A DNA stretch of 64,000 nucleotides from Prevotella sp. (GTDB lineage Bacteria > Bacteroidota > Bacteroidia > Bacteroidales > Bacteroidaceae): the NCBI GenBank assembly GCA_017548605.1, contig JAFYZT010000040.1, positions 62,001 through 126,000 on the forward strand, in the 5' to 3' direction. Position 1 is the first letter of the stretch. Every line of letters begins with the position of its first letter. The notes under the pieces are model-generated. The model did no database searches. It was not told the DNA's origin and saw only the letters and a program-made list of their open reading frames with translations. A program made the position numbers and the translations under genes. Positions 45,566 through 54,537 of the stretch are shown here, one piece after another.

Positions 45566-47914
45566 ATGAAAGGACTAAAAATGTTATGCATGGCCACTCT
45601 ATTGGCAGGCTGCAATGCAGCCGTAGACATTGAACAACAGGTGGATGAACTGTACGACAAGATGTCGCAGGAGGAACGTATCGCCCAGTTACGCAGTATG
45701 TATATGGATGACCTTTTCGACGACCAAGGTCATTTAGATACTGCCAAGTGTCGTCAGATGATACCCAATGGTATCGGCCATTTTTCGCAATATTGCAGTC
45801 AAAAGCCTTTGGATCCTGACGTGCTACGTGACCGCGTAGCCGCAGTGCAGGACTGGCTGATAAACAATACACCCAACGGCATTCCCGCCCTTTTCCATGA
45901 GGAAGTACTATCGGGCGTAAACACCCGTGGAGCCACCATCTATCCCCAACAGATAGGACAGGCCTGTTCTTTCAACCCCGAATTGGCCGAGTTGAAAACC
46001 CGTCAGACGGGTATTGCTATGCGTAAGATGGGCGGTGTGTTATCGCTCTCGCCGATGGTCGATGTTTGCCGCACACCCAGTTTCAACCGTTTGGAAGAGT
46101 CGTATGGTGAAGACGGTTACCTATCAGCAGTGATGGGTGTTGCCTTTGTGAACGGTTTACAGCAAGGTGACCTAAAGAAAGGCGTCGGAGCCTGTTCCAA
46201 GCACTATCTGGGTTATGGCGGAGGCGGCGATGCCGAGGAGAAAGAGTTGATGGAAGAAATACTCTTTCCTCATGAGGCGATGATTCGTCTGGCAGGCAGT
46301 AAAGTTATCATGCCAGGCTATCATGCCATGGCTGGAAGTAACGGAGACTCTGTCAACTGTGTGGCCAATGACAAGATTTTGAACGATATTCTTCGTGGCT
46401 ATCTTGGTTTTGACGGAATGGTGGTTAGCGACTACACCGCCATCGACCAGTTGCCCGGCATCACCGAAATTGTGGACAAAGCCGCTATGGCCATCAATGG
46501 CGGTTGCGATGTAGATTTTCCGCGTGGTGCCAATTATCAGTCTTTACCTCAAGCCCTCGAACAAGGGAAAGTGAAGCCGGAAGTGTTGGAACGCGCTGTC
46601 AAGGATGTTCTTCGCCATAAGTTCCGTGCTGGTCTGTTCGACAAGGATGCATACTTATATAGCAAGGAGAAGATTGAATTAGACACACCCGAAGAGCGTC
46701 AGACCGCATACGACATCGCTACCCAATCGGTTGTTTTGTTGGAGAACAACGGCATCTTGCCCCTCAACAATGACACCTCACAACTCAACATCCTCTTGAC
46801 CGGTCCCAACGCCAATTCAATGTGGGCAATGTGCGGTGACTACTCTTTCCCAGCTATGACCTATTTCTGGAAGAAGGTGGAGAACGACCTCGACCATCCA
46901 CATGTCATTACTTTATTAGGAGGTATGAAGGGGCACAAACCCGAAGGTTTCAATATTATGTATTCCCGTGGTTGTGACTGGACAGAAGAGATAGAAACCA
47001 AGTTTGCCAAGGGTGGCGACGAACGCGCATGGGAATATGAGATTCTGCACCGCAAGGTTGATTCGGGCGAGAAAGCCGATAAGGCCGAAGCTCTTAATAT
47101 GGCCAAGGATTGTGACGTGATTATTGCCGCCGTTGGCGAGAACGTGATGCTTTGCGGTGAGAACCGCGACCGTCAGGGTTTGCGCTTGCCCGGCAAGCAG
47201 GAGCAGTATGTACAAGAATTACTGAATACGGGCAAGCCTGTCATTTTGGTCATTTTCGGTGGTCGTGCCCAAATTGTATCAGGCATCGCCGAGCGTTGCG
47301 CCGCCGTTATCCAGGCGTGGTATCCTGGTGAGGAAGGTGGTAATGCCGTTGCTGACATTCTTTATGGTAAGGTGTCTCCATCGGCCAAGTTGTCAGTTAG
47401 CTATCCTAATACCGAGATTTACGAACCCATCTGTTATAACCGTTCCGTCGAGAAAGATTCCCGTGTACAGTGGCCTTTCGGCTATGGATTGAGCTATACC
47501 ACTTTTGAATACAGTAATCTGAAGATAGACCAAGAAGCCTCCACCACGTCTGAAAGCATCGTCATGACATTTGACGTGAAGAATACCGGCAAGGTAACTG
47601 GCGACGAGATTGTGCAGGTGTACCTATCCCCCACTTCCGATAAACAGCATATTCGTCTTATCCAATTACAAGGTTTTGCCCGCGTTTCACTTAATCCAGG
47701 TGAGACGAAAGCCGTGAAGATGAAGCTCTATACCGAGCAGTTCGGTTTTTATAGTCATGAGGGACAGCGACAGTGGAATATAGCACCAGGCACATTCATT
47801 GTCAAGGTTGGAGCCTCTTCGACTGATATCCGTCTGCAAAAGGAGGTATCGTTGAAAGGCGAAACGGTGGTCAAGTCTTTGCGAGATAAATATTTCTCGG
47901 TAAGATTAGATTAA
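45566..47914 (+). CDS. GH3 glycoside hydrolase (beta-glucosidase/xylosidase type), lipoprotein
   Basis: 782 residues. A lipobox (MATLLAGC, Cys16) suggests membrane anchoring. The GH3 TIM barrel has KHYLGYGGGG and the nucleophile Asp in GFDGMVVSDYTAI (about 285-300). The second alpha/beta domain begins near LLENNGILPL, and a C-terminal FnIII-like domain (MTFDVKNTGKVTGDEIVQVYLSP) ends the protein. It would release monosaccharides from plant-type beta-glycosides. It stands alone between its own promoter and terminator, without SusC/D partners, so the substrate is open. Confidence 0.93.
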   Translation: MKGLKMLCMATLLAGCNAAVDIEQQVDELYDKMSQEERIAQLRSMYMDDLFDDQGHLDTAKCRQMIPNGIGHFSQYCSQKPLDPDVLRDRVAAVQDWLINNTPNGIPALFHEEVLSGVNTRGATIYPQQIGQACSFNPELAELKTRQTGIAMRKMGGVLSLSPMVDVCRTPSFNRLEESYGEDGYLSAVMGVAFVNGLQQGDLKKGVGACSKHYLGYGGGGDAEEKELMEEILFPHEAMIRLAGSKVIMPGYHAMAGSNGDSVNCVANDKILNDILRGYLGFDGMVVSDYTAIDQLPGITEIVDKAAMAINGGCDVDFPRGANYQSLPQALEQGKVKPEVLERAVKDVLRHKFRAGLFDKDAYLYSKEKIELDTPEERQTAYDIATQSVVLLENNGILPLNNDTSQLNILLTGPNANSMWAMCGDYSFPAMTYFWKKVENDLDHPHVITLLGGMKGHKPEGFNIMYSRGCDWTEEIETKFAKGGDERAWEYEILHRKVDSGEKADKAEALNMAKDCDVIIAAVGENVMLCGENRDRQGLRLPGKQEQYVQELLNTGKPVILVIFGGRAQIVSGIAERCAAVIQAWYPGEEGGNAVADILYGKVSPSAKLSVSYPNTEIYEPICYNRSVEKDSRVQWPFGYGLSYTTFEYSNLKIDQEASTTSESIVMTFDVKNTGKVTGDEIVQVYLSPTSDKQHIRLIQLQGFARVSLNPGETKAVKMKLYTEQFGFYSHEGQRQWNIAPGTFIVKVGASSTDIRLQKEVSLKGETVVKSLRDKYFSVRLD

Positions 47915-47947
47915 TAATTTATTGATATTTTTTTAACATAAAGACAT

Positions 47948-47997
47948 GTCAATCTCGCTGTATGCCAAATACATATGAAGCGAGATTGACTTTTTTT
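47948..47997 (+). terminator. Intrinsic terminator of the GH3 gene
   Basis: GTCAATCTCGCT (47948-47959) and AGCGAGATTGAC (47979-47990), a perfect 12-base stem, then seven T residues. Confidence 0.93.
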
Positions 47998-48056
47998 GAA
48001 AAAAGTTTGAATTTCTTGCAATGTTTTTGCGAAATGTGTGTATATACAAGTAGAGG

Positions 48057-48611
48057 ATGCTTAACGAGACGAACGAACTGATACGCGGATTGTGCCGACA
48101 ACGCCGGCAGGCACAAGAGCGGCTTCTCCAACTGTATGGCGATATGGTTTTTGGCCAGGTGTCGAGAATCGTACCGCGTCAGGAGGATGCTGAAGAGGTG
48201 TATCAAGACGTGTTCGTGAAGGCATTCCGCCATATCCGCTCGTATAACCAGACAAAAGCATCCCTTGCCACCTGGCTGAGCAGAATAGCCTATCACGAAT
48301 CGTTGAATTACATGCGACACAATAAGTCAACCATCCTCTATATAGACGACCGTGAGGTTGATTTCGAGCGTATCAGTGAGGAAGCTGTCACACAGGTCAT
48401 GGAGGATTCTGACGAGCAGACCACCCAAATGTTGGAACGTGCGTTAGACCACCTGTCTCCTGAAGAACAAGCCATTATCGGTATGTTCTATTTCGATGAG
48501 AAAAGCATCAAAGAAATCAGTTTCATCACCGACACCCTACCCACCACTATTGGGTCGCAGTTGAGCCGGACAAGAAAGAAGCTGTACCATATTATCAAAC
48601 AAATACAATAA
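48057..48611 (+). CDS. ECF-type sigma factor
   Basis: 184 residues. Region 2 contains EDAEEVYQDVFVKAFRHIRSY and ATWLSRIAYHESLNYMR (about 42-90). Region 4 is YFDEKSIKEISFITDTLPTTIGSQLSRTRKKLY near the C-terminus. A linker of about 35 residues separates them. The AGAGG just before the ATG is a fair ribosome site. It overlaps the next gene by one base (TAATG), whose product has a membrane helix like an anti-sigma factor, so the pair should form a membrane-signalled sigma/anti-sigma switch. No TAnnTTTG box is visible upstream, compatible with self-directed transcription. Confidence 0.92.
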   Translation: MLNETNELIRGLCRQRRQAQERLLQLYGDMVFGQVSRIVPRQEDAEEVYQDVFVKAFRHIRSYNQTKASLATWLSRIAYHESLNYMRHNKSTILYIDDREVDFERISEEAVTQVMEDSDEQTTQMLERALDHLSPEEQAIIGMFYFDEKSIKEISFITDTLPTTIGSQLSRTRKKLYHIIKQIQ

Positions 48612-49687
48612 TGAACGACAACGAAATCATAAACCATCAACAAAAGGACACGAGTCTCCGTCAAGCCCTGGCACATCGTGAAGGGCGACGCCCCATCATG
48701 CCCTCCGACCTGAACGAACGGGTGATGGCAAGGGTGGCAGATGATGGGCACCGCAAACAAGTCGTTCGTCGTTGGATAGCAGCTGCAGCCTGTCTGCTGG
48801 TGGTTGCCGGCATTGGTGTTACGCTGATGTTTGATAAGAAAGGCGGTGGTGTTGACCAGGTTACTGCAAAGGTGGAAAACGTTAGTGCCCCCAATCCCTC
48901 CACCACAAAGGAGGAAAAAGAGGGAACTGTCACCTCAACCCAGGAAAAGAAGGAGAGAGGAATGACCTCCTCTGGCTCCTCCAAGAGTAAAATAGGTCAC
49001 TCTGAGAACGCATCATCTGCTCCTGTTAAGGTTATGAAGAAAGAAAGTTCTCCCAACCCTTCCTCTATCAATGAGGGGGATGTAATCAACCCAGAACATG
49101 GGAGAAGGCAAGAGTATGCGATACCGGTAACAACACCTTATTCAATGATGAAGGGTAATGTTAGTTATTTACGGTTTGCTTCGGCTACGAAGGATGATAG
49201 TGTCGCTTACCGTGCGCCAAGTCTGTTTGACGACTTCATCGCGAAGATGGCCGATTATAACGGGGTGGAACGAGTAAGCCTTGATTGTGAAGACATCAGA
49301 GATGGTGGTATCGTCAATGGAAATGGCAAAAAGAGTAAAGGTACTGTTGGCCGCGTCGGTAAAGAAAATAACAACGAAACAAAGGTTGTAAGTGCTGCCT
49401 ATGTCTTCACTGAGAACAACGAAGTAGATGTATTTGGTCGTCTTCTACAGATGGCCTGTTGGTATGACAACAAGAGTCCCGGTTATCTGCTCAACATATC
49501 CCGACAACAATTCTTCTTCTGCCTGAATGACGAGCGCAAAGGAGAGAAATACTTATGGACAGCGGAGCGGATTGACGGGAACCGAATATTAGTATTCTGC
49601 ACCCATTCACCCATGGAAGTGAGTGTATCTTCAGCCTGTTATCAGGAATACAAAGAACATTTGAATATTAGAACATTAAAAAACTAG
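48611..49687 (+). CDS. Probable anti-sigma factor with one membrane helix
   Basis: 358 residues. A charged cytoplasmic N-terminus (about 1-54) precedes one membrane helix (RRWIAAAACLLVVAGIGVTLMF, about 53-75). A Ser/Lys/Glu-rich linker (about 80-165) leads to an outer domain that ends in an aromatic, cysteine-containing region (QQFFFCLNDERKGEKYLW). The position directly behind an ECF sigma gene and this topology suggest anti-sigma function; no zinc-binding HxxxCxxC motif is seen. The linker is encoded by stretches that look like C/G-rich hairpin repeats (48892-48932, 49053-49082). Confidence 0.7.
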   Translation: MNDNEIINHQQKDTSLRQALAHREGRRPIMPSDLNERVMARVADDGHRKQVVRRWIAAAACLLVVAGIGVTLMFDKKGGGVDQVTAKVENVSAPNPSTTKEEKEGTVTSTQEKKERGMTSSGSSKSKIGHSENASSAPVKVMKKESSPNPSSINEGDVINPEHGRRQEYAIPVTTPYSMMKGNVSYLRFASATKDDSVAYRAPSLFDDFIAKMADYNGVERVSLDCEDIRDGGIVNGNGKKSKGTVGRVGKENNNETKVVSAAYVFTENNEVDVFGRLLQMACWYDNKSPGYLLNISRQQFFFCLNDERKGEKYLWTAERIDGNRILVFCTHSPMEVSVSSACYQEYKEHLNIRTLKN

Positions 49688-49764
49688 GAGATATGAGTCA
49701 ATTTACAAGTTCAATGACCACACCTACTCCCTACTATATAATAAAGGGTATAAAGGGAACAAAA

Positions 49765-51006
49765 ATGGTGTTAGTTAGTATGCTGATGCTGTTATGCATG
49801 AGTCATCATGTAAATGTTCAAGCTCAGGTAGAAGGACAACAGCTAAGTGCGACGCTGGTGTACACAACAGTCAGTCCTGATGGTGGCAGAATTTTGGCCA
49901 AAGGACCCGTTGGTTTGTTGCCTCTACCCCAAGTGAGCATAGACCCGCTCACCAAAGAAGAGACTGCGGTTTGGATTCCCACTAACAATGCGTGGATAAA
50001 AGACTCTGTTTGGGCAAAGGAAGTCCATTTAGCAGAACATCTGGAAAGATATTTCCCCAACACCCCCTTCGACCCCAATCTCCTTCGATTAATAGAGCAA
50101 AATGGTCCCGACTACCATAATCCATGGGATGACTATGTACCCTTCAGTTGGATGTTGAGTGAGGAAAGCGGTGAAACAGTGCTGCATTGTTACGTCAAGA
50201 TGCCTGCAGATATAGTTACACGCCTTTGGCTCGCCTCAGAGGAAACCTGTCTGGTAGACCGTGAGACTGGCACCCAATATCGCATCCGTCGCACAGAACC
50301 CGAATGCATACGAAAACACCTTTCTTTTAAAGCGCCCAAAGATTCAATTCTCGATTTTCGCATTTACTTCCCTCCACTTGCCGAATCAACGAAAGAAGTG
50401 ACCATCTTCGGTGTTCCCGGATGGGGTCTTATAGGCAATCCCATTACAGTAAGACCCCATTATGAAGGTCGAGTTAACTATTACGATACTATTCCACTCC
50501 TGCGCCGACCCCGTCTTCTCCTGGAACACGTTAGCGAAGATGCTCTTTACGACAAACAGAACTGGAACACGTGGAAGGTCTATACTGATGCCCATCTCAT
50601 CAAGCCGTTGGCGGACAACACCATGGCCATTTGGCAGACCCCCGATGCCACCTATTTGGCCGTTGCCTACGAGCAGAATTGGACCCGTGAATATTTCGGA
50701 TGGGAACCAGGGGCCATGTTAGTGGACGAGTCGGGAATGCAGTATCACCTTCGTGAGGTACAGGGTGTTCCCAAGGATGAAGTTTTTTTTATGGAAGGCA
50801 ATGCCGGCGATTACATCGCCTATCTAATGGTATTCGATCCCGTGCCTCTTGACAAGCCTACTATCAGTTATATCGAACCCAGCGGCGAGCCCTTCAACGC
50901 TTGGGGTGCCAATTGGAACGGTCTTGTGCTTCCCAACCTTGATGTGGAAGCGTTGAGAAAGAACCAACCATTGTTCAATTACCATCCGAGGGAAGTGGTT
51001 AAATAA
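49765..51006 (+). CDS. Secreted protein of unknown function in the ECF operon
   Basis: 413 residues from ATG 49765, whose signal peptide (MVLVSMLMLLCMSHHVNVQAQ) is then N-terminal and which has AAGGGA seven bases upstream. An ATG at 49693 would add 24 residues and is possible. The mature protein is mostly beta-strand with many Trp, Tyr and Pro residues and tandem-like segments of similar character (FRIYFPPLAESTKEVTIFG; YLMVFDPVPLDKPTISYIEP), suggesting immunoglobulin-like or jelly-roll folds. It lies behind the sigma/anti-sigma pair and may be a periplasmic component of that response. No family recognised. Confidence 0.7.
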   Translation: MVLVSMLMLLCMSHHVNVQAQVEGQQLSATLVYTTVSPDGGRILAKGPVGLLPLPQVSIDPLTKEETAVWIPTNNAWIKDSVWAKEVHLAEHLERYFPNTPFDPNLLRLIEQNGPDYHNPWDDYVPFSWMLSEESGETVLHCYVKMPADIVTRLWLASEETCLVDRETGTQYRIRRTEPECIRKHLSFKAPKDSILDFRIYFPPLAESTKEVTIFGVPGWGLIGNPITVRPHYEGRVNYYDTIPLLRRPRLLLEHVSEDALYDKQNWNTWKVYTDAHLIKPLADNTMAIWQTPDATYLAVAYEQNWTREYFGWEPGAMLVDESGMQYHLREVQGVPKDEVFFMEGNAGDYIAYLMVFDPVPLDKPTISYIEPSGEPFNAWGANWNGLVLPNLDVEALRKNQPLFNYHPREVVK

Positions 51007-51015
51007 TACCCATCA

Positions 51016-51068
51016 CTGCCCCCCGAAGGGGATGAACCCCCATCAATAACCCCTCCCAAAGGAGGGGT
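51016..51068. repeat. C/G-rich hairpin repeat element
   Basis: Two C-rich/G-rich hairpins in a row: CCCC-CCGAA-GGGG near 51020, and ACCCCTCC-CAAA-GGAGGGGT (51049-51068). There is no T-run. It resembles the small intergenic palindromes common in Bacteroidales and may also end transcription. Confidence 0.5.
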
Positions 51069-51091
51069 ACAACATACATATAATTACAGAT

Positions 51092-51250
51092 ATGAGACTA
51101 CAAACCATTATAATACTGATACTCTTGTTCTTTGCTCTGTCGAGCCATACCCAGACAGACAGCACACAAGTGAAGGAAGAACAAAAAGAAATTGTGAACT
51201 TGTTAGCAGAAATTTTGCCAATTTCTGGTTGTATTCTACAAAAAACATAA
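51092..51250 (+). CDS. Possible 52-residue secreted peptide or gene remnant
   Basis: A short frame with a good signal-peptide-like start (MRLQTIIILILLFFALSSHTQ) and 31 further residues (through KEEQKEIVNLLAEILPI, ending CILQKT). It lies in the 354-base gap before the outer-membrane barrel gene. It could be a small secreted peptide or the 5-prime end of a decayed gene. I see no homology. Confidence 0.35.
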   Translation: MRLQTIIILILLFFALSSHTQTDSTQVKEEQKEIVNLLAEILPISGCILQKT

Positions 51251-51322
51251 AACTAGTTTTAGATTTTCACCTTCTTCAATCAATTTAACAATCCAGCTGA
51301 TAGAAATTCTTTTTGTATATTC

Positions 51323-51330
51323 TATTTTTG
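51323..51330 (+). promoter_or_regulatory. -7 box of the outer-membrane barrel gene
   Basis: TATTTTTG, 30 bases before the ATG at 51361. It suggests the barrel gene can be transcribed apart from the ECF genes. Confidence 0.6.
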
Positions 51331-51360
51331 TAGCTGAAGTGATTAGAATATCAATTTATT

Positions 51361-54246
51361 ATGTACAAGAATGCATTCATCACCATCCTCTTCGCCCTTG
51401 TAGCAGTGGCAGGGCAGGCCCAGCACGCGTCACAAGGCGACAATGAAGGCGGCAAGAAGAAAAAAGAAAAGACTATCAGTTTGACGGGTTATGCATCGGA
51501 CTCTTTCACAAAGGCCCGCGTACCCAAGGACAGCCTGAAGCTTTACTTGCTAAGTGCCACCGACTCCGTGGTCGTCGACACTGCTGACGTGTGGGAGTCG
51601 TGGAACTATACCGGCATCAATAGCACTGGCTACAACTTCACCGTTCCAGCCCGTCCAGCAAAGTACATCATCAAAGCCACACATCCCGACTACGAGACCA
51701 CCTACAAAAACTACGAGGTGAAAAAGATAGGCAGGAACCGCTATTTTGAATTACCAGCAGTGCGTATGCGCCGGCTGCGTCGCGACTACGACAAGGAAGG
51801 TGGCAATCTTGACGAGGTGGTGGTGACAGCCACAAAGGTGAAGATGGTGTATAAGGGTGACACCATCGTGTATAACGCCGATGCCTTCAACATACCCGAA
51901 GGTTCTATGCTCGACGCATTGATTAAGCAGTTGCCAGGTGTTGAACTGAAAGAAAACGGTGAAATATTCGTCAATGGCAAGAAGATAGACAACCTGACAT
52001 TGAACGGCGCCGACTTTTTCAAGGGCAAGAACAAGATGATGCTGGAGAATCTACCCTATTACACCGTGAAGAATGTGGAGGTATTCAATAAGTCGACACC
52101 ACGAAGCCAATTCACCGGTCGCGATGTGGAGCAGAAAGAATATACCATGGACGTAGTGTTGAAACGTGAATACCATGTTGGTGGCACAGCCTATGTGGAA
52201 GGAGGTTATGGTACCGACAACCGCTACCGTGGCAAGGGGTTTGGAATGCGCTATAGTGACCACAGCCGTGCCATCCTCTTTGGTGGAGCGAATAACCTGA
52301 ACGAGTACATCGACTTCGACCGGGAGGGTAATGACCGAAGTCGCACCGAGGCCAGTGGTGACCGTGACGTGCGTCAGATGGGCGGTGCATGGTCATTGCA
52401 CGCCTCGGAAGACCGTGCTACGAATACTTTGGAATATGACCTGAAGTGGGAAGACAACAACGGTGAGAGCCGCCAGCAGTCAGAAAACTACCTTGCCGGT
52501 GCCAGCACTTTCGGGAAGAGCAACAGTGAACGTGACAACCGTCCTTTTTCTTTCAATGCCCGCAACACCTTCATGTTGCAGAAACCCTTTTTCATGTATT
52601 CGTGGTTAGATGTGCGATACAACCATGGTCATAACGAGAGCGAGAATGAGTCGCTGACGGCTCGTGACGTGCTTTTCGGCGACAGCATCAACCTGAACAG
52701 GAGCCGTAACCGCAGCAAGAGCGACCAGATGAATTTTAGTTTCCAAAACCAGGCCAGCGTGAAACTGCCATGGGGTGATATGTTGGAACTGCAAGCCCTC
52801 CTAAATAGCCAGCGTACATGGAATAGCCGTTCGTTCTCTCAAGACCATTATACGTTTTACAATACGGGAGTCATTGACCAACGCAATCAATACTACGACA
52901 GTCCCAGCAAAGGGTTCAGTGCTTCTGGAAGAATGGGATACGGTATCCAATTGACGGAGCATTTTACCCTTATGCCATTCGTGGGTCTGAAATATGATTT
53001 CAGCACAAACGACAATAACCGTTACCGGTTGGACTGGTTAGGGGCGGACTGGGCTGTCGGTGGTCTCCACCCCATGGGCACACTGCCCCCGCCTGATGCT
53101 TTAGACATTGCCTATGACCGTCCCAATTCATCGGAGCAGGAAACGCGGTTGAACACCACTGCTGTCGGTGCGGAAATGAACTACAGCAAGCCCATCAAGA
53201 ACGGACAAATCTATTTTCTCTTACAGTTTACCGAGAAATACCTCCGCAACCACATGCGCTATGATAACGACATGCTTCATGCCACCATCAACAAGAATTA
53301 CCGCTCTCCACAGATATTCTTCAATTACTACATTGCATGGGACAACTATCATAAAAACATTAGCGGCTACATAGAGAACAGCATGCAATTGCCCACCATC
53401 GGACAGATGGTGGACATCACATCCACCGCTAATCCCCTGAATATCGTAAAGGGTAATCCTGACCTGAAGCCCATGATTCTGTGGTATGGCAATGTAAGTT
53501 TCAGTTCGCGTACCGACAGCATCGACCAGAACATCAGAGTATCGCTGTACGGCAACATACAGCACAATTCTTTCGCCAACACCTACACCTACGACCCGTC
53601 GTCCGGTGTTTACACCTCGTGGACAGAGAATGTGAACGGGAACTGGCAACTCACCGGAAGTGTAGGCTATGGCCGAGCCTTAGGCAAGAAGAAATTCTGG
53701 CATATTGACGGCAGTTTCAGTACCACCATCAACCAAAGCACCGACATGACATCACTCACCGGACAGACGGATGCGCAACGTAATCGAGTAACCAGCACAC
53801 GCTGGTCGTTCTCACCCAGTCTGCGCTACCAGAAAGAGAAACTCAGTTTTACGCTCAAGGCCGACGGAGCGTGGCAACATCTCCACCGCAGCATAGAGGT
53901 GAGCACCCTGCCCACTAACGTCTATGACTTCAGTTATGGTGTGAACGCGAATTACCAACTGCCATGGAACCTGACCATCGACACCGACTTGCAGATGCAC
54001 TCCCGCAGAGGATATGCCGAGGAAGAAATGAACGACAACCGTCTTTATTGGGATGCCACGCTGACAAAGAGCTGGAAGCAAGGACGTTGGGTGGCTAAGG
54101 TTAAAGGATATGACCTGTTAGGTCAGGTCACACACTGGCAGTATTACGTGAACTCTCAGGGACGTTATGAGATATGGACGAACAACATGCGCCGTTATGT
54201 TTTGTTCTCGTTAGCGTATCGGTTCAGTCTATCCCCAAAAAGGTAA
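51361..54246 (+). CDS. Outer-membrane beta-barrel protein, TonB-receptor-like without SusD
   Basis: 961 residues with a signal peptide (MYKNAFITILFALVAVAGQAQ). A carboxypeptidase-regulatory-like beta domain covers about 35-140. A plug domain (GGNLDEVVVTATKVKMVYKGD, then MLDALIKQLPGVELKENGEIFVNGK split over about 150-215) is followed by a long beta-barrel to the C-terminus, ending YVLFSLAYRFSLSPKR. The pattern matches the Bacteroidetes family of outer-membrane beta-barrel proteins related to TonB-dependent receptors. No SusD neighbour and no visible TonB box, so it may be structural or transport a non-glycan ligand. The ECF operon lies just upstream. Confidence 0.88.
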   Translation: MYKNAFITILFALVAVAGQAQHASQGDNEGGKKKKEKTISLTGYASDSFTKARVPKDSLKLYLLSATDSVVVDTADVWESWNYTGINSTGYNFTVPARPAKYIIKATHPDYETTYKNYEVKKIGRNRYFELPAVRMRRLRRDYDKEGGNLDEVVVTATKVKMVYKGDTIVYNADAFNIPEGSMLDALIKQLPGVELKENGEIFVNGKKIDNLTLNGADFFKGKNKMMLENLPYYTVKNVEVFNKSTPRSQFTGRDVEQKEYTMDVVLKREYHVGGTAYVEGGYGTDNRYRGKGFGMRYSDHSRAILFGGANNLNEYIDFDREGNDRSRTEASGDRDVRQMGGAWSLHASEDRATNTLEYDLKWEDNNGESRQQSENYLAGASTFGKSNSERDNRPFSFNARNTFMLQKPFFMYSWLDVRYNHGHNESENESLTARDVLFGDSINLNRSRNRSKSDQMNFSFQNQASVKLPWGDMLELQALLNSQRTWNSRSFSQDHYTFYNTGVIDQRNQYYDSPSKGFSASGRMGYGIQLTEHFTLMPFVGLKYDFSTNDNNRYRLDWLGADWAVGGLHPMGTLPPPDALDIAYDRPNSSEQETRLNTTAVGAEMNYSKPIKNGQIYFLLQFTEKYLRNHMRYDNDMLHATINKNYRSPQIFFNYYIAWDNYHKNISGYIENSMQLPTIGQMVDITSTANPLNIVKGNPDLKPMILWYGNVSFSSRTDSIDQNIRVSLYGNIQHNSFANTYTYDPSSGVYTSWTENVNGNWQLTGSVGYGRALGKKKFWHIDGSFSTTINQSTDMTSLTGQTDAQRNRVTSTRWSFSPSLRYQKEKLSFTLKADGAWQHLHRSIEVSTLPTNVYDFSYGVNANYQLPWNLTIDTDLQMHSRRGYAEEEMNDNRLYWDATLTKSWKQGRWVAKVKGYDLLGQVTHWQYYVNSQGRYEIWTNNMRRYVLFSLAYRFSLSPKR

Positions 54247-54379
54247 AAAGGATTTACCTATAGATAGTTAAAAGGGTGTGAAAAGAAGCATATAATTGGA
54301 CCATACATAAAGTTGATTTTAGTTCACTTTAATTATATTCATTTTTATTCGTACTTTTCATTGTAATGAAAGATAATAG

Positions 54380-54410
54380 AGAGACTGGATCGTGAGATTC
54401 GGTCTCTTTG
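54380..54410 (+). terminator. Probable terminator of the barrel gene
   Basis: AGAGACTGGATC (54380-54391), loop GTGA, GATTCGGTCTCT (54396-54407): a 12-base stem with two G-U pairs, then TTTG. Confidence 0.7.
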
Positions 54411-54417
54411 TTTGAAA

Positions 54418-54465
54418 GGTAAAAGGGTAAAAAGGTAAAAGAGTAAAAAGGTAAAAGAGTAAAAA
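54418..54465. repeat. Three copies of a 16-base tandem repeat
   Basis: GGTAAAAGGGTAAAAA followed by two identical copies of GGTAAAAGAGTAAAAA, in the gap upstream of radA. Simple-sequence tract that may vary in length. Confidence 0.9.
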
Positions 54466-54537
54466 AAGGGGATAAGAGTTGTTGTTTTGCGCTTTTTTTT
54501 ATACTTTCGCAGACAGAATAATTGAGAATCAAAGAGT

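Noticed and set aside
54418-54465. Short CRISPR or iteron-like origin repeats
   Set aside because: Only three directly adjacent AT-rich 16-base copies, no spacers, and no replication gene nearby.
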